A stretch of DNA of 64,000 bases from Allocoprobacillus sp002160865 (GCF_042850985.1 NZ_AP031415.1:1426001-1490000); one strand, 5' to 3'. Shown: positions 25,663-35,661, counted from the first letter of the stretch. Program-made: numbers and translations. The notes: generated by a model not told the origin, from the letters alone.

Positions 25663-26137
25663 ACTTTGCTGAAGCATAAGCAATAAATAATCCAATAAGT
25701 GCAACAATTGTTGTAAACAAATCACCGACAATCAAACTACGCACACTCATGACAAAAATATCTAAAAAAGAAGTCAACGGTAGACTCACACCTAATTCAT
25801 GCAATGGAAGATAAATCATAGTCATTTCACCTATAACATAACAAAATACAGTTAAAATGACACTTAATATAGCCATTTGTGATGAATGAATTTGAGAAAT
25901 TTTTGTCACAGCACTTGAAACAACAATAGCACATACCACATAAAAGAGCGATGAAGTGATATGCAAAGAGTGAATAACAATTCCTAAAACAACCCCAGCC
26001 GCAATCGCTGTCAATAGTCCAATCCCAATAACTTTACTCCACTGTGTACTGTCAAGAAATTGATCATTATTAGAACGAAAATACTTTTTTGCTTCCTGTC
26101 TTTCTTTATATTCTTTATATTTATCTTGAAATGACAT
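25661..26137 (-). CDS. Small integral membrane protein of unknown function
   Basis: 158 residues. A charged N-terminal tail of about 30 residues (KYKEYKERQEAKKYF) is followed by four predicted membrane helices. No domain recognised. ATG at 26137 follows CAGGAGGG. It lies 12 bp downstream of the rhomboid gene and is probably co-transcribed with it. Confidence 0.65.
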   Translation of the reverse strand: MSFQDKYKEYKERQEAKKYFRSNNDQFLDSTQWSKVIGIGLLTAIAAGVVLGIVIHSLHITSSLFYVVCAIVVSSAVTKISQIHSSQMAILSVILTVFCYVIGEMTMIYLPLHELGVSLPLTSFLDIFVMSVRSLIVGDLFTTIVALIGLFIAYASAK

Positions 26138-26149
26138 AAAACCCTCCTG

Positions 26150-26782
26150 TTAATGTATAAGATGTTTTTGATGTTTGATCATCAATAAAATATATGTACA
26201 AACAAAACCACCAATAAGTCCAGCTAAATGCCCAGAAAGTGAAATAGATGGTATAATAAAAGAAATTATAAGCATTAAAATAATATTAGGTGCCAACTGC
26301 TTAAAAATATCCATATAAATATATTTATAGCGCAGTGCCAATGCTCCTAAAGCACCAATTAATCCAAAAATCACACCACTGATACCTCCACTTACAACAT
26401 TTGCGCCATAACCAGTGATGAGATAAAATAAATAAGGTAAACCTGTTGTTGTCAAAGCACTAACTAAAATCAAAATCAAATATTTTTTTAAACCCAATGA
26501 TTTTTCAATAAACAATCCCAGTCCATATAATGAATAACAGTTCACTGCTAAATGAAGAATGCCAAAATGAATAAAGTTTGCGGACAACAAGCGATAATAT
26601 TCATGCGATAGCTGTATATAAACTGGATTAAATCCACCAAAATACAATCCTTCTAATGCATTCATTTCTTCACCAAACCAAACAAAACTCATTGCATAAA
26701 CCAATATACATAAACATATTAACGAAATGGTAATAGGAAAACTTTTATATTTCCATAGAAAACGATTTAACATACTATTCAT
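26150..26782 (-). CDS. Rhomboid-family intramembrane serine protease
   Basis: 210 residues, six membrane helices. The catalytic Ser is in GGISGVIFGL (GxSG) and the catalytic His in SGHLAGLIGG; HFGILHLAVNCYSL carries the conserved HxxxN. All active-site elements are intact. It cleaves membrane proteins within the bilayer; the substrate is unknown. It overlaps the DprA-like gene upstream by 8 bp. Compare the broken rhomboid at 61.3 kb. Confidence 0.87.
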   Translation of the reverse strand: MNSMLNRFLWKYKSFPITISLICLCILVYAMSFVWFGEEMNALEGLYFGGFNPVYIQLSHEYYRLLSANFIHFGILHLAVNCYSLYGLGLFIEKSLGLKKYLILILVSALTTTGLPYLFYLITGYGANVVSGGISGVIFGLIGALGALALRYKYIYMDIFKQLAPNIILMLIISFIIPSISLSGHLAGLIGGFVCTYILLMIKHQKHLIH

Positions 26783-27770
26783 CTAAAAACTCATAGATAG
26801 ACATCTGATCTATCAGAATTTCTTCTGCCTCCTTTACAACTTCATTCTTTTCAATAATCTGATCAAGTGTTAATAATGATAAAATATCATCATAACTTAT
26901 TTTAATAGCTCCCATTTCCAATAAACGAATATTTCCACCATAACGACTATCATCTAAAACCATTTGTTTTGTCCAATGATAATGGAAATTTTGAATCGTT
27001 GTAAACCAGACAGCCCCACTATTAATATGTGTCGCTGTAATAATTTGAACATCACTCAAACCACACACATAAATATTACGATCCAAAGCATTCGTTACAT
27101 TAAAATATGCAAATGGATCAACAGCACTCAACAACAATAAACGTCCTTCTTTAATATGTTTTGAATAAGACTTTTTCTTATCAAACATATGATCACTTAC
27201 AAAACATATAGCTTGACCACCTAAATTTAAAAATGTTTTTAAAGCATAGGCATCTGTCCCCTTTGTCCCATTAGCAACCAGAACTTTTTCTTCATCATAA
27301 ATCTTTGTCACAATATTTTTTGTATAAGTATTTAATCTTTTTTCAAGTTCCTGTGGTCCTACAACAGATACCATATGATTTTCTGTAATGGATAAATCAC
27401 CAACATAATAAAGATATAAAGGTGCTCTTTTTTTGAGTTTAGATGTTAATATTTTAGGATAATTATCTTCATATTTCGTTGTGAGAGATATACCTTCATT
27501 TTCTAAATTCGCTAAAGCAAAAAGAAGATCATTAATTGTCGTTAAACGTGCTATCATTTTATAGGCAATGTATTCTTCTATTCCCAATATATCAATCAAT
27601 GTATCTTTATTCATACCAAATAATTTAGATGGCGTTTTTCTTGATGAACTTTTTAATTTTCGTTCAACAGTTAGCCATTCATCCTGTGTTAAAGCAGCAG
27701 TATTATCTACAACTAAATCTCCACAAAATAAAAGAACAGCTAAGCTATCTAAATTCAACTGTATTTTCAT
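26775..27770 (-). CDS. DprA-like Rossmann-fold protein
   Basis: 331 residues. The central part (GISLTTKYEDNYPKIL, then APLYLYYVGDLSI) resembles the DprA/Smf entry to its Rossmann domain. The usual DprA signature (SGxAxGID) is not seen; NGTKGTDAYAL stands in its place. It may bind nucleotides or DNA but differs from a standard DprA, which loads RecA on single-stranded DNA in transformation. AGGTGG precedes the ATG. First in a three-gene unit with the rhomboid and the small membrane protein. Confidence 0.6.
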   Translation of the reverse strand: MKIQLNLDSLAVLLFCGDLVVDNTAALTQDEWLTVERKLKSSSRKTPSKLFGMNKDTLIDILGIEEYIAYKMIARLTTINDLLFALANLENEGISLTTKYEDNYPKILTSKLKKRAPLYLYYVGDLSITENHMVSVVGPQELEKRLNTYTKNIVTKIYDEEKVLVANGTKGTDAYALKTFLNLGGQAICFVSDHMFDKKKSYSKHIKEGRLLLLSAVDPFAYFNVTNALDRNIYVCGLSDVQIITATHINSGAVWFTTIQNFHYHWTKQMVLDDSRYGGNIRLLEMGAIKISYDDILSLLTLDQIIEKNEVVKEAEEILIDQMSIYEFLDE

Positions 27771-27822
27771 AAAACCACCTGCACTTTGAAAATATTATAC
27801 CATAGTTAAACACATCCGTCGA

Positions 27823-27853
27823 TAAAAAAGGTATGATAATCAATCATACCCTT
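27823..27853 (-). terminator. Rho-independent terminator of ppdK
   Basis: GGTATGAT / ATCATACC stem followed on the minus strand by TTTTTT. Confidence 0.85.
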
Positions 27854-27863
27854 TATAAGAAAA

Positions 27864-30500
27864 TTATTCAATTCCCATTTTTTCTTTAACAGCAGCTTGT
27901 GCAGCAGCTAAACGTGCTAATGGTACACGGAATGGAGAACATGAAACATAAGTTAATCCTAATTTATGACAGAATTCAACTGTACTTGCTTCTCCACCAT
28001 GTTCACCACAGATTCCAAGTTTGATATCTGGGCGTGTTTTCTTACCTTTTTCAATAGCAATTCTCATCAATTCACCAACACCTTCTTGGTCAACTTTAGC
28101 GAATGGATCAGATTCAAAGATTTGTTTACTATAGTAATCACCTAAGAATTTAGCAGCATCATCACGGCTGAATCCATAAGTCATCTGAGTTAAGTCATTT
28201 GTACCAAAGCTAAAGAATTCAGCTTCTTCAGCAATCTTATCAGCAGTTAAAGCAGCTCTAGGAATTTCAATCATAGTACCTACTTTGTAAGGTAATTCTA
28301 CACCTGCTTCAGCGATAATCTTATCTGCTGTATCACAAACAATTTTCTTTACATATTTTAATTCATGAACATCTCCAACAAGAGGGATCATGATTTCAGG
28401 AACAACATTTTGCCCTTCTCTATTCACTGCAATAGCAGCTTCAATAACAGCTCTTGTTTGCATTTCAGCAATTTCTGGATAAGTTACAGCTAAACGACAA
28501 CCTCTGTGTCCCATCATTGGGTTGAATTCTTTTAATGATTCAACACGTGCTTTTAAAGCTTCGAAAGTCATTCCTAAGCTTTCAGCAAGTGGTCTGATTT
28601 CTTCATCAGTATGAGGTAAGAATTCATGTAAAGGTGGATCCAAGAAACGAATAGTTACTGGATAAATTTCCATAGCTTTAAATAATTCTTTAAAGTCACT
28701 TCTTTGATAAGGTAAAATCTTTTCAAGTGCTTCTCGTCTTGCTTCTTCAGTTTCAGCAGTAATCATACGTCTAAAATTGAAAATTCTTTCTTCTTCAAAG
28801 AACATATGTTCTGTTCTACAAAGACCAATACCTTCTGCACCAAATTTACGAGCTTGTAAAGCATCTCTAGGTGTATCAGCATTTGTACGAACTTGTAATT
28901 TACGTACTTCGTCAGCCCATTCCATGAATGTTTCGAAATCACCACTAATTTCTGGTTCAACAGTTTTAATTTGTTCACCATAAACATTACCAGTGCTTCC
29001 GTCTAATGACATATAATCACCTTCATGATATTGTTTACCATCAGGTGTAGTTAAAATTTTGTTTTCTTCGTCAATCTTTAATGAACCACATCCACAAACG
29101 CAGCAAGTTCCCATACCTCTGGCAACAACTGCAGCATGTGATGTCATACCACCACGAATTGTCAAGATACCATGAGCAATATTCATACCTTCAATATCTT
29201 CAGGTGAAGTTTCAAGACGAACTAATAAGATATCTTGAACACCATTCTTTGATGCTTCAATAACATCTTCAGCAGTAAAATAGATACGACCAGTAGCGGC
29301 ACCTGGAGAAGCAGCTAAACCAGTAGCTACAACTTGTGCACAACGTAATGATACATCATCAAAGTTTGGATGTAATAATTGATCTAATTGTTTAGGTTCA
29401 ACTTTTAATAAAGCTTCTTCCTTAGTAATCATACCTTCATTAACAAGATCAACAGCAATCTTTAAAGCAGCAGCAGCTGTTCTTTTACCATTACGTGTTT
29501 GAAGCATAAATAATTTACCATCTTCAATTGTAAATTCCATATCTTGCATATCTTTGTAATGATCTTCAAGGATTTTATTAATTTTTACAAATTGATCATA
29601 GCAATCTGGCATAACTTCTTTTAATGTATCAATTGTTTGAGGTGTACGAATACCAGCAACAACGTCTTCACCTTGAGCGTTCATTAAGTATTCACCATAT
29701 AATTTCTTTTCTCCTGTAGCAGGGTTTCTTGTAAAAGCAACACCTGTACCAGAAGTTTCACCACGGTTACCATAAACCATTTCTTGAACGTTAACAGCTG
29801 TTCCCCAGCTTCCTGGAATATCATTTAAACGTCTATAAGTAATCGCACGATCATTATTCCATGATCTAAATACAGCTTTAATAGCTTCCATCATTTGTAC
29901 TTTTGGATCTTGAGGGAAATCTGCTCCAGCATGTTTTTTGTATTCATTTTTATAGATTTCAACAACTTCTTTTAAATCATCAGCTGTTAAATCAGTATCA
30001 AATTCAACACCTTTTTCTTCTTTGACTTTATCAAACATATGTTCAAATGAGCTTTTTGGGAATCCCATAACAACATCAGCAAACATTTGAATAAAACGAC
30101 GATAGCTATCATAAACAAAGCGAGGATTTTGAGTCGCTTCTGTAAATCCTTTAGCTACTTCATCATTCATTCCTAAATTTAAAACTGTATCCATCATACC
30201 AGGCATAGAAGCTCTTGCTCCAGAACGTACAGAAACAAGTAATGGATTATGTGCATCTCCCATTGTTTTTCCTGTAATTTTTTCTAGTTCAGCAAGTTTT
30301 TCATAAACTTGATCTTCGATTTCTTTAGTAATCACTTTCCCGTCTTCATAATATTTAGTGCAGGCTTCTGTTGTCACAGTAAATCCTTGAGGTACAGGCA
30401 AACCAATATTTGTCATTTCTGCTAAGTTAGCACCTTTACCACCAAGTAAGTTACGCATGTCTTTATTTCCTTCACTAAATAAGTAGACATATTTTTTCAT
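27864..30500 (-). CDS. ppdK: Pyruvate, phosphate dikinase
   Basis: Interconverts pyruvate, ATP and Pi with PEP, AMP and PPi; in anaerobes it can work as a glycolytic enzyme. 878 residues. Domains: N-terminal ATP-grasp nucleotide-binding region (GGKGANLAEM), central phosphohistidine domain (GGMTSHAAVVARGMG with catalytic His), and C-terminal PEP/pyruvate TIM barrel (GTNDLTQMTYGFSRDDA, LGICGEHGG with the proton-donor Cys). ATG at 30500 follows AAAGGAGG. No regulatory-protein gene is adjacent. Confidence 0.96.
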   Translation of the reverse strand: MKKYVYLFSEGNKDMRNLLGGKGANLAEMTNIGLPVPQGFTVTTEACTKYYEDGKVITKEIEDQVYEKLAELEKITGKTMGDAHNPLLVSVRSGARASMPGMMDTVLNLGMNDEVAKGFTEATQNPRFVYDSYRRFIQMFADVVMGFPKSSFEHMFDKVKEEKGVEFDTDLTADDLKEVVEIYKNEYKKHAGADFPQDPKVQMMEAIKAVFRSWNNDRAITYRRLNDIPGSWGTAVNVQEMVYGNRGETSGTGVAFTRNPATGEKKLYGEYLMNAQGEDVVAGIRTPQTIDTLKEVMPDCYDQFVKINKILEDHYKDMQDMEFTIEDGKLFMLQTRNGKRTAAAALKIAVDLVNEGMITKEEALLKVEPKQLDQLLHPNFDDVSLRCAQVVATGLAASPGAATGRIYFTAEDVIEASKNGVQDILLVRLETSPEDIEGMNIAHGILTIRGGMTSHAAVVARGMGTCCVCGCGSLKIDEENKILTTPDGKQYHEGDYMSLDGSTGNVYGEQIKTVEPEISGDFETFMEWADEVRKLQVRTNADTPRDALQARKFGAEGIGLCRTEHMFFEEERIFNFRRMITAETEEARREALEKILPYQRSDFKELFKAMEIYPVTIRFLDPPLHEFLPHTDEEIRPLAESLGMTFEALKARVESLKEFNPMMGHRGCRLAVTYPEIAEMQTRAVIEAAIAVNREGQNVVPEIMIPLVGDVHELKYVKKIVCDTADKIIAEAGVELPYKVGTMIEIPRAALTADKIAEEAEFFSFGTNDLTQMTYGFSRDDAAKFLGDYYSKQIFESDPFAKVDQEGVGELMRIAIEKGKKTRPDIKLGICGEHGGEASTVEFCHKLGLTYVSCSPFRVPLARLAAAQAAVKEKMGIE

Positions 30501-30530
30501 ATAACTTCCTCCTTTGTTACTACTTTTCAT

Positions 30531-30560
30531 ATTATACACTATGTGAGTGCTTACATTCAA
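30531..30560 (-). promoter_or_regulatory. Vegetative promoter for ppdK
   Basis: TTGAAT (30555-30560) and TATAAT (30531-30536) with an 18-bp spacer on the minus strand, about 30 bp ahead of the start codon. Confidence 0.5.
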
Positions 30561-30576
30561 CAAAAAAATGAGCGAA

Positions 30577-30617
30577 TTTTAAAAAAGTGGAGAATCCAAT
30601 TTTTAGGTTTCTCCACT
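30577..30617 (-). terminator. Terminator of the DEAD-box helicase gene
   Basis: AGTGGAGAA / TTCTCCACT stem, T-run on the minus strand. Confidence 0.82.
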
Positions 30618-30651
30618 CTATCATAAATTCATTTGAACTCATCATTCTTTT

Positions 30652-32214
30652 TTATTCTTCCTGTGCCAATTCCAGACGTACACGTCTTCCTTTTATTTTT
30701 TGATTATAACAATAATCTAATACCTTTTGAGAAGCTTCTGGCGTTAAATTGACAAAACTGAATTTCCTTTTAATTGTAATCTCACCTATATCTTTTTTAG
30801 AGATTTGGGCATAACGCAAAAAGAAATCAATAATATCCTTAACATTAACCTTATCCATTGAACCTACACTCATAAAAAGACGTTGCTCATTTTTATGTAT
30901 ATCCTTAATATCCTGATAATTATAACCCACACGTTTTGAATAACACATTGCCAGCAATGCAGCCATTACATCATTTCTCATATGTGCAGGAATATCTTTC
31001 ACAATTTTCTTGAACGGTTCCAAATTTCCTTTGAGAACAGTATCCTGAACATCAAACAAAAGTTCTTTGATTTTCTGATCAAAAATATCTTCAATCGCCG
31101 GTATCTCTAATTTTTCAATATGACTGTTTGTATGCTTTTCAATGGCTTTTAAGAAATTCTTTTCACGAGCTGTCACAATAGAATAAGCTTCACCTTTTTT
31201 GTTTGCACGTCCAGTTCTTCCAATACGATGAATATAAAGTTCTTCCTCTTGAGGCAATTCATAATTAATCACATGTGATATATTATCCACATCAATTCCT
31301 CTTGCAGCCACATCTGTCGCAACCAGATATTGAATCTGCCCATTTTTAAATCTTCTTAATGTATTCATTCTTTGATTCTGTGATAAATCACCATGCATCG
31401 CTTCTACATTATAATGTTTTTGTTGCATAGCAGCAACAACTTCATCAACTGAGCGTTTTGTTTTACAAAAGATAATGGTATTATCCATTTCACGAGAATC
31501 TAAAATACGGCATAGAACTTCAAAACGACGATTCACTTTCGTTTCAAAATAATATTGTGAAACAGTTGAGGCTGTCATTGTCTTAGCTTTAATCTGAATA
31601 TGCTGATAGTCTTCTTTCATGTAGAAACTTGCAATTTTTTTAATATCACTTGGCATCGTTGCTGAAAACAATACGGTATGTCTTTGTTCCGGAACAGTCT
31701 GCAAGATTGTTTCAATATCATCAATGAATCCCATATTTAACATTTCATCTGCTTCATCCAAAACAAGCCAGTTGACATGATCTAAACGTAACGCTTTACG
31801 ACGCATCAAATCCAGCACACGACCCGGTGTTCCCACAACGATGTCCGCTCCTTTTTTTAAAGCACGAATCTGTTTTTCAATTTCACTTCCACCATAAACA
31901 CTCACAATTGATAAACGTGTATATTTACCAATACGTCTTAATTCTTCGTCAATCTGTAAGGCCAATTCACGTGTTGGCGATAAAATTAACGCCTGAACAC
32001 CTTGTTGACTTTTTTCAATACATGAAAGCAAAACACTACCAAAAGCCAATGTTTTTCCTGTTCCTGTTTGTGCCTGTCCAATAATATCTTTTCCTTCTAA
32101 TAAAACAGGTATGGCTTTTTCTTGAATCGGTGAAGGCATCACATATCCCATCATTTCAATTCCCTGTAAAACCAGTTTTGATAATCCTAAATCATAAAAA
32201 GTTTTTTGTTGCAT
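30652..32214 (-). CDS. DEAD-box RNA helicase (CshA/DbpA-like)
   Basis: ATP-dependent RNA unwinding in ribosome assembly or mRNA decay. 520 residues. Motifs in order: Q motif (PSPIQEKAIP), AQTGTGKT (I), PTRELALQ (Ia), VGTPGRVLDL (Ib), VLDEADEMLNMGF (II), FSATMP (III), VATDVAARGIDV (V), HRIGRTGR (VI). The C-terminal ~75 residues (KVNVKDIIDFFL, IKGRRVRLELA) form a DbpA-type RNA-binding domain, suggesting an rRNA target. ATG at 32214 has GAGAGG upstream. Confidence 0.93.
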   Translation of the reverse strand: MQQKTFYDLGLSKLVLQGIEMMGYVMPSPIQEKAIPVLLEGKDIIGQAQTGTGKTLAFGSVLLSCIEKSQQGVQALILSPTRELALQIDEELRRIGKYTRLSIVSVYGGSEIEKQIRALKKGADIVVGTPGRVLDLMRRKALRLDHVNWLVLDEADEMLNMGFIDDIETILQTVPEQRHTVLFSATMPSDIKKIASFYMKEDYQHIQIKAKTMTASTVSQYYFETKVNRRFEVLCRILDSREMDNTIIFCKTKRSVDEVVAAMQQKHYNVEAMHGDLSQNQRMNTLRRFKNGQIQYLVATDVAARGIDVDNISHVINYELPQEEELYIHRIGRTGRANKKGEAYSIVTAREKNFLKAIEKHTNSHIEKLEIPAIEDIFDQKIKELLFDVQDTVLKGNLEPFKKIVKDIPAHMRNDVMAALLAMCYSKRVGYNYQDIKDIHKNEQRLFMSVGSMDKVNVKDIIDFFLRYAQISKKDIGEITIKRKFSFVNLTPEASQKVLDYCYNQKIKGRRVRLELAQEE

Positions 32215-32282
32215 ATAAACCTCTCTTTCATCTACTCTTACACATTCACCTTCATCCGACAAAATCAAGGTCAATGTCATTC

Positions 32283-32320
32283 AAAAGAAAAGTCAGGAAA
32301 AGATTTTCCCGACCGACTTT
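32283..32320 (-). terminator. Terminator of the folC-like gene
   Basis: AAAAGTC-GGAAAA arm pairs with TTTTCC-GACTTT around a 2-nt loop, just downstream of the stop. Confidence 0.7.
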
Positions 32321-32353
32321 CCTAATGGATAATATCATACTCTTTACGAAAAC

Positions 32354-33958
32354 TCAACTCTTTCTTGTATTTTTTTGATGTTGTAAAATATATGGTCTAA
32401 CTTGTGCCAGAAAATAAAGAGAACCTGTAATAAAGACAACACCTTGATGCAAAAAAGCTTCATCAATCGCTTGATGCCAATCTTTTTGAATTTTAACCGG
32501 AAAATCCTCAGCTAGTTTTTCAACCGTCTGCGCACGATAAAAGTCAAATTCACAAACAGTAATATCATTGGTCAACTTAAGCAGACATTCCATCATAGCA
32601 TGAGTATCTTTATCTTTTAAAGCACTAAAAATAATTTTAATATTTTTGTACTTACAGGCTGATTGATAAAAAGCTTCCATTCCTTCTAGATTATGAGCAC
32701 CATCAATAATCATCAACGGATGATGACTCACAATTTCAAAGCGTCCTGCCCAGGCAGCTTCTTTTAAACCATCTAACAACTGTTTATCATCAAAAGCCAA
32801 ATAACCATATTCTTTTAAATATAATAAGATTTCAATTGCTAAAGCACTATTTTGACATTGATAAATGGCACTTGTCTGTAAAGTGATATGATATTGTCGA
32901 TAATCATATGTCAGATATTCTCCATGATCTTGAATATTTTGAATATCCTGTACTTGAATCAATGGACTATGATGCAACTGACAGATTTCTTTAAAAACAT
33001 CTAAACAGTCTTGTTTTTTTTCACCTGTAACATAAGGAATCCCCTCTTTAACAATCCCTGCTTTTGTACGAGCAATTTTTTCATAAGTATCACCAAGATA
33101 TTCAATATGATCCAAACCAATATTTGTATTAGCACAAATCATAGGATAGATGATGTTTGTTGCATCCAATTCGCCACCAAGCCCAACTTCAAAAATCGCA
33201 AAATCTACACGATGTCTTATAAAAAACATAATCGCAATAAAAACTTCTATTTCAAACATGGACAATTCATACTGCAACCATAAATCCATATATCTATTCG
33301 CATAAATCATCATTTCATCTTCTTGAATATGCTGATTATTAATACGCATAATTTCCAATCTTGTCACAAGTACCGGGGATGTAAAAGTTGCAACCTTATA
33401 TCCTGCCTTTTGTAATACTGAACGAATATAATTTGTTGTGGACCCCTTCCCATTTGTTCCACCTATATGAATAGATTTTAATAATGTTTGAGGATTACCC
33501 ATATCTTTCATAAAGCGTTTAAAATTATCTAAAGCGTAAACACGTTGTTTTTGGCTGGCAATAAAATTATGAACCTGCCCATAAGAAGTAAAACGCTTAT
33601 GAACAGAGTGATGATAAATCCATCGCTTTAAATCTATTTGTTTTTGAAATCCCAAATCTTCATAGACATCATCCCATTGTGTTGAAAATGATACGTATAA
33701 ATCATCCTGTGTTAATGTCAGACTCATACGAATTAACTTTGAAGCAATCTCTTTTTGATGATCATTTTTTTCAACCCAAAGATAAGCAATCTCTTGAAAA
33801 TGTGAGATCCCAATAGCCCCAATCAAATCATTTTCAAATGCCCCAATAAAAAATAGATTTTTCTGATAAGAATCCAATAACAAATCTAATGCAATTTGAT
33901 CATCTATTCCTTTTATAGCTTCTTTAATTTCATGTCCTCTTAATATCCTTAATTCCAC
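32354..33958 (-). CDS. folC: GNAT-like domain fused to folylpolyglutamate synthase/dihydrofolate synthase
   Basis: 534 residues, about 110 more than normal FolC. The first ~115 residues (ELRILRGHEIKEAIKG, FFIGAFENDLIGAIGISHF, EDLGFQKQ) look like a GNAT acetyltransferase fold. The rest is a full Mur-ligase-type FolC: SIHIGGTNGKGSTTNYI (P-loop), EVGLGGELDATN, GLDHIEYLGDTYEKIA, and a C-terminal domain with IDGAHN. FolC adds glutamates to folates. No stop or frameshift separates the parts. The GNAT domain's role is unknown. Confidence 0.88.
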   Translation of the reverse strand: MELRILRGHEIKEAIKGIDDQIALDLLLDSYQKNLFFIGAFENDLIGAIGISHFQEIAYLWVEKNDHQKEIASKLIRMSLTLTQDDLYVSFSTQWDDVYEDLGFQKQIDLKRWIYHHSVHKRFTSYGQVHNFIASQKQRVYALDNFKRFMKDMGNPQTLLKSIHIGGTNGKGSTTNYIRSVLQKAGYKVATFTSPVLVTRLEIMRINNQHIQEDEMMIYANRYMDLWLQYELSMFEIEVFIAIMFFIRHRVDFAIFEVGLGGELDATNIIYPMICANTNIGLDHIEYLGDTYEKIARTKAGIVKEGIPYVTGEKKQDCLDVFKEICQLHHSPLIQVQDIQNIQDHGEYLTYDYRQYHITLQTSAIYQCQNSALAIEILLYLKEYGYLAFDDKQLLDGLKEAAWAGRFEIVSHHPLMIIDGAHNLEGMEAFYQSACKYKNIKIIFSALKDKDTHAMMECLLKLTNDITVCEFDFYRAQTVEKLAEDFPVKIQKDWHQAIDEAFLHQGVVFITGSLYFLAQVRPYILQHQKNTRKS

Positions 33959-33974
33959 TTTATACTCCTTTACA

Positions 33975-33999
33975 AATAAAAAACAGCCAAAGCTGTTTT
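33975..33999 (-). terminator. Terminator of the DarA-like gene
   Basis: AAAACAGC / GCTGTTTT stem with 4-nt loop, directly after the stop codon. Confidence 0.85.
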
Positions 34000-34326
34000 T
34001 TAAATTTTTTCAAAACGATCAACGTCTACAACAAAAACAGTTGCTCCACCAACAAGTACATCTACCATGATTGGTGTAAAGAATTCTCCCATTTCAGTAG
34101 GTGGAACTGTTGGTTCTTTTTCCACACGTTTTCTTGCATGAGCTTTAATAATCTCAAGTGCTGGATCTACCTTATCATCATTTGTTCCAATAAAGAAAGT
34201 TGTATTCCCTTTCTTTAAAAAACCACCAGATGTCGCTAACTTTGTTACAAAGAAACCACCTTCAGTTAATGCTGTTTGAACTGAATTACTATCATCATTA
34301 TTTACAATTGCAATTATGAGTTTCAT
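34000..34326 (-). CDS. darA: PII-like cyclic-di-AMP-binding protein (DarA/PstA/YaaQ)
   Basis: 108 residues, the exact family size. TEGGFFVTKLATSGGFLKKGNTTFFIGT is the characteristic block whose loop holds c-di-AMP, and PTEMGEFFTPIMVDVLVGGATVFVVDV completes the ferredoxin-like fold. The trimeric signal receptor binds c-di-AMP; downstream targets in the family are poorly known. GGAGCAAG-like site before the ATG. Single-gene unit with its own terminator. Confidence 0.92.
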   Translation of the reverse strand: MKLIIAIVNNDDSNSVQTALTEGGFFVTKLATSGGFLKKGNTTFFIGTNDDKVDPALEIIKAHARKRVEKEPTVPPTEMGEFFTPIMVDVLVGGATVFVVDVDRFEKI

Positions 34327-34550
34327 AGTCTTGCTCCTTTCTTTCTTCTATCTTATCACTTTTTTGAGATAAGTACAATTTTTTTAATTGTCTTCTCACA
34401 TTTCTCATGTTTTTTCAAAATATATAAACAAAAGTCATTAATAATCAAATATCAGTTAAAAAAGTTTATTTCTTTTTAAACTTTCACATTCTACTTATCA
34501 CATGCTTTTCTTTTTTAGATATTTTATAGTATAATACGCATGGTGATTTG

Positions 34551-35576
34551 ATGCAAAAGAATATACAAAACAATTTAATAACATGGTACAATAAAAACCA
34601 TCGTCATTTCCCTTGGCGCGAAACAGCGAATCCTTATTATATCTGGATTAGTGAAATTATGTTACAACAAACAACAACTGAAGCTGTGATTCCTTATTAT
34701 ACACGCTTTATCGAAACATTTGATACAATAGATAAACTAGCTAAAGCATCACTGGAAGATGTCTATAAATTATGGGAAGGACTTGGTTATTATCGTCGTG
34801 CCAAGCATATACATGAAACAGCACAATTCATTTGTGAGAACTTTGATGGACAATTTCCTACAACCTACAAAGATATTTTAAATTTAAAAGGGATTGGTCC
34901 TTATACTGCTGGAGCCATTTGCTCTATTGCTTATGGCATGTCTACACCAGCTATTGATGGCAACGTTTTAAGAATCATCTCACGATTATATGCCTTAAAA
35001 GACAACATAGCTTTAGCAAAAACACAAAAAAAGATTGCACAGATTGTTAGTGAATTACTAATAGGATATGATGCTTCAGCTTTTAATCAGGGATTAATGG
35101 ATTTAGGGGCAACAATTTGTCGTCCTCTTAATCCTCAATGCCAAAATTGTCCCATTGTTTCTTTCTGTAAAGCAAAGGAAATAGGACAACAAAAAGTATT
35201 ACCCATCTCTATCAAAAATATAAAACACAAAGAACTGAATTACATAACAGGAATTATCACTTACCAAGATCAGTATCTTATGATTCAAAATCCAGCTGGA
35301 TTATTGGAAAATTTATATGGCTTTATTCAATATGAATTAGAAAGCCCTTATCGCTTCATAGAAGAATTTGAAAAACAATATCATCTTCCTTTATCACTGG
35401 TTTCTTATCACGGACAAGTCAAACATGTTTTTACCCATCGTACTTGGCATATGCATATTTATCATTTTACTCTTTCTCGCCCTTATGATGCGATGTATCA
35501 TTTAGAAGATATTTCTCAAATTCCTGTTTCTACTGCTCATTTAAAAGTTTTAAAACATTATCTTAAACAAAAATAA
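34551..35576 (+). CDS. mutY: A/G-specific adenine glycosylase
   Basis: Removes adenine mispaired with 8-oxoguanine. 341 residues. HhH-GPD core with IMLQQTTTEAVIPYY (catalytic Glu region), LKGIGPYTAGAI (helix-hairpin-helix) and AIDGNVLRI (catalytic Asp). The [4Fe-4S] loop is CRPLNPQCQNCPIVSFC (C-X6-C-X2-C-X5-C). The C-terminal NUDIX-like domain for 8-oxoG recognition is present (from ~225). ATG at 34551 has GGTGA upstream; TATAAT at 34529-34534 is the likely -10. Confidence 0.95.
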   Translation: MQKNIQNNLITWYNKNHRHFPWRETANPYYIWISEIMLQQTTTEAVIPYYTRFIETFDTIDKLAKASLEDVYKLWEGLGYYRRAKHIHETAQFICENFDGQFPTTYKDILNLKGIGPYTAGAICSIAYGMSTPAIDGNVLRIISRLYALKDNIALAKTQKKIAQIVSELLIGYDASAFNQGLMDLGATICRPLNPQCQNCPIVSFCKAKEIGQQKVLPISIKNIKHKELNYITGIITYQDQYLMIQNPAGLLENLYGFIQYELESPYRFIEEFEKQYHLPLSLVSYHGQVKHVFTHRTWHMHIYHFTLSRPYDAMYHLEDISQIPVSTAHLKVLKHYLKQK

Positions 35577-35601
35577 AAGTGGTCTTTTTTGATCACTTTT
35601 T
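35575..35601 (+). terminator. Rho-independent terminator of mutY
   Basis: AAAAGTG / CACTTTT stem (with TC/GA) overlapping the stop, followed by TTTTATT. Confidence 0.75.
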
Positions 35602-35661
35602 ATTATATGTGTTTATACTATTGAAAAGGACTATATCTTCATATTAAAAATATATCTGTTT

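Noticed and set aside
28763..28987. Minus-strand frame within ppdK
   Set aside because: Alternative frame of a strongly conserved enzyme gene.
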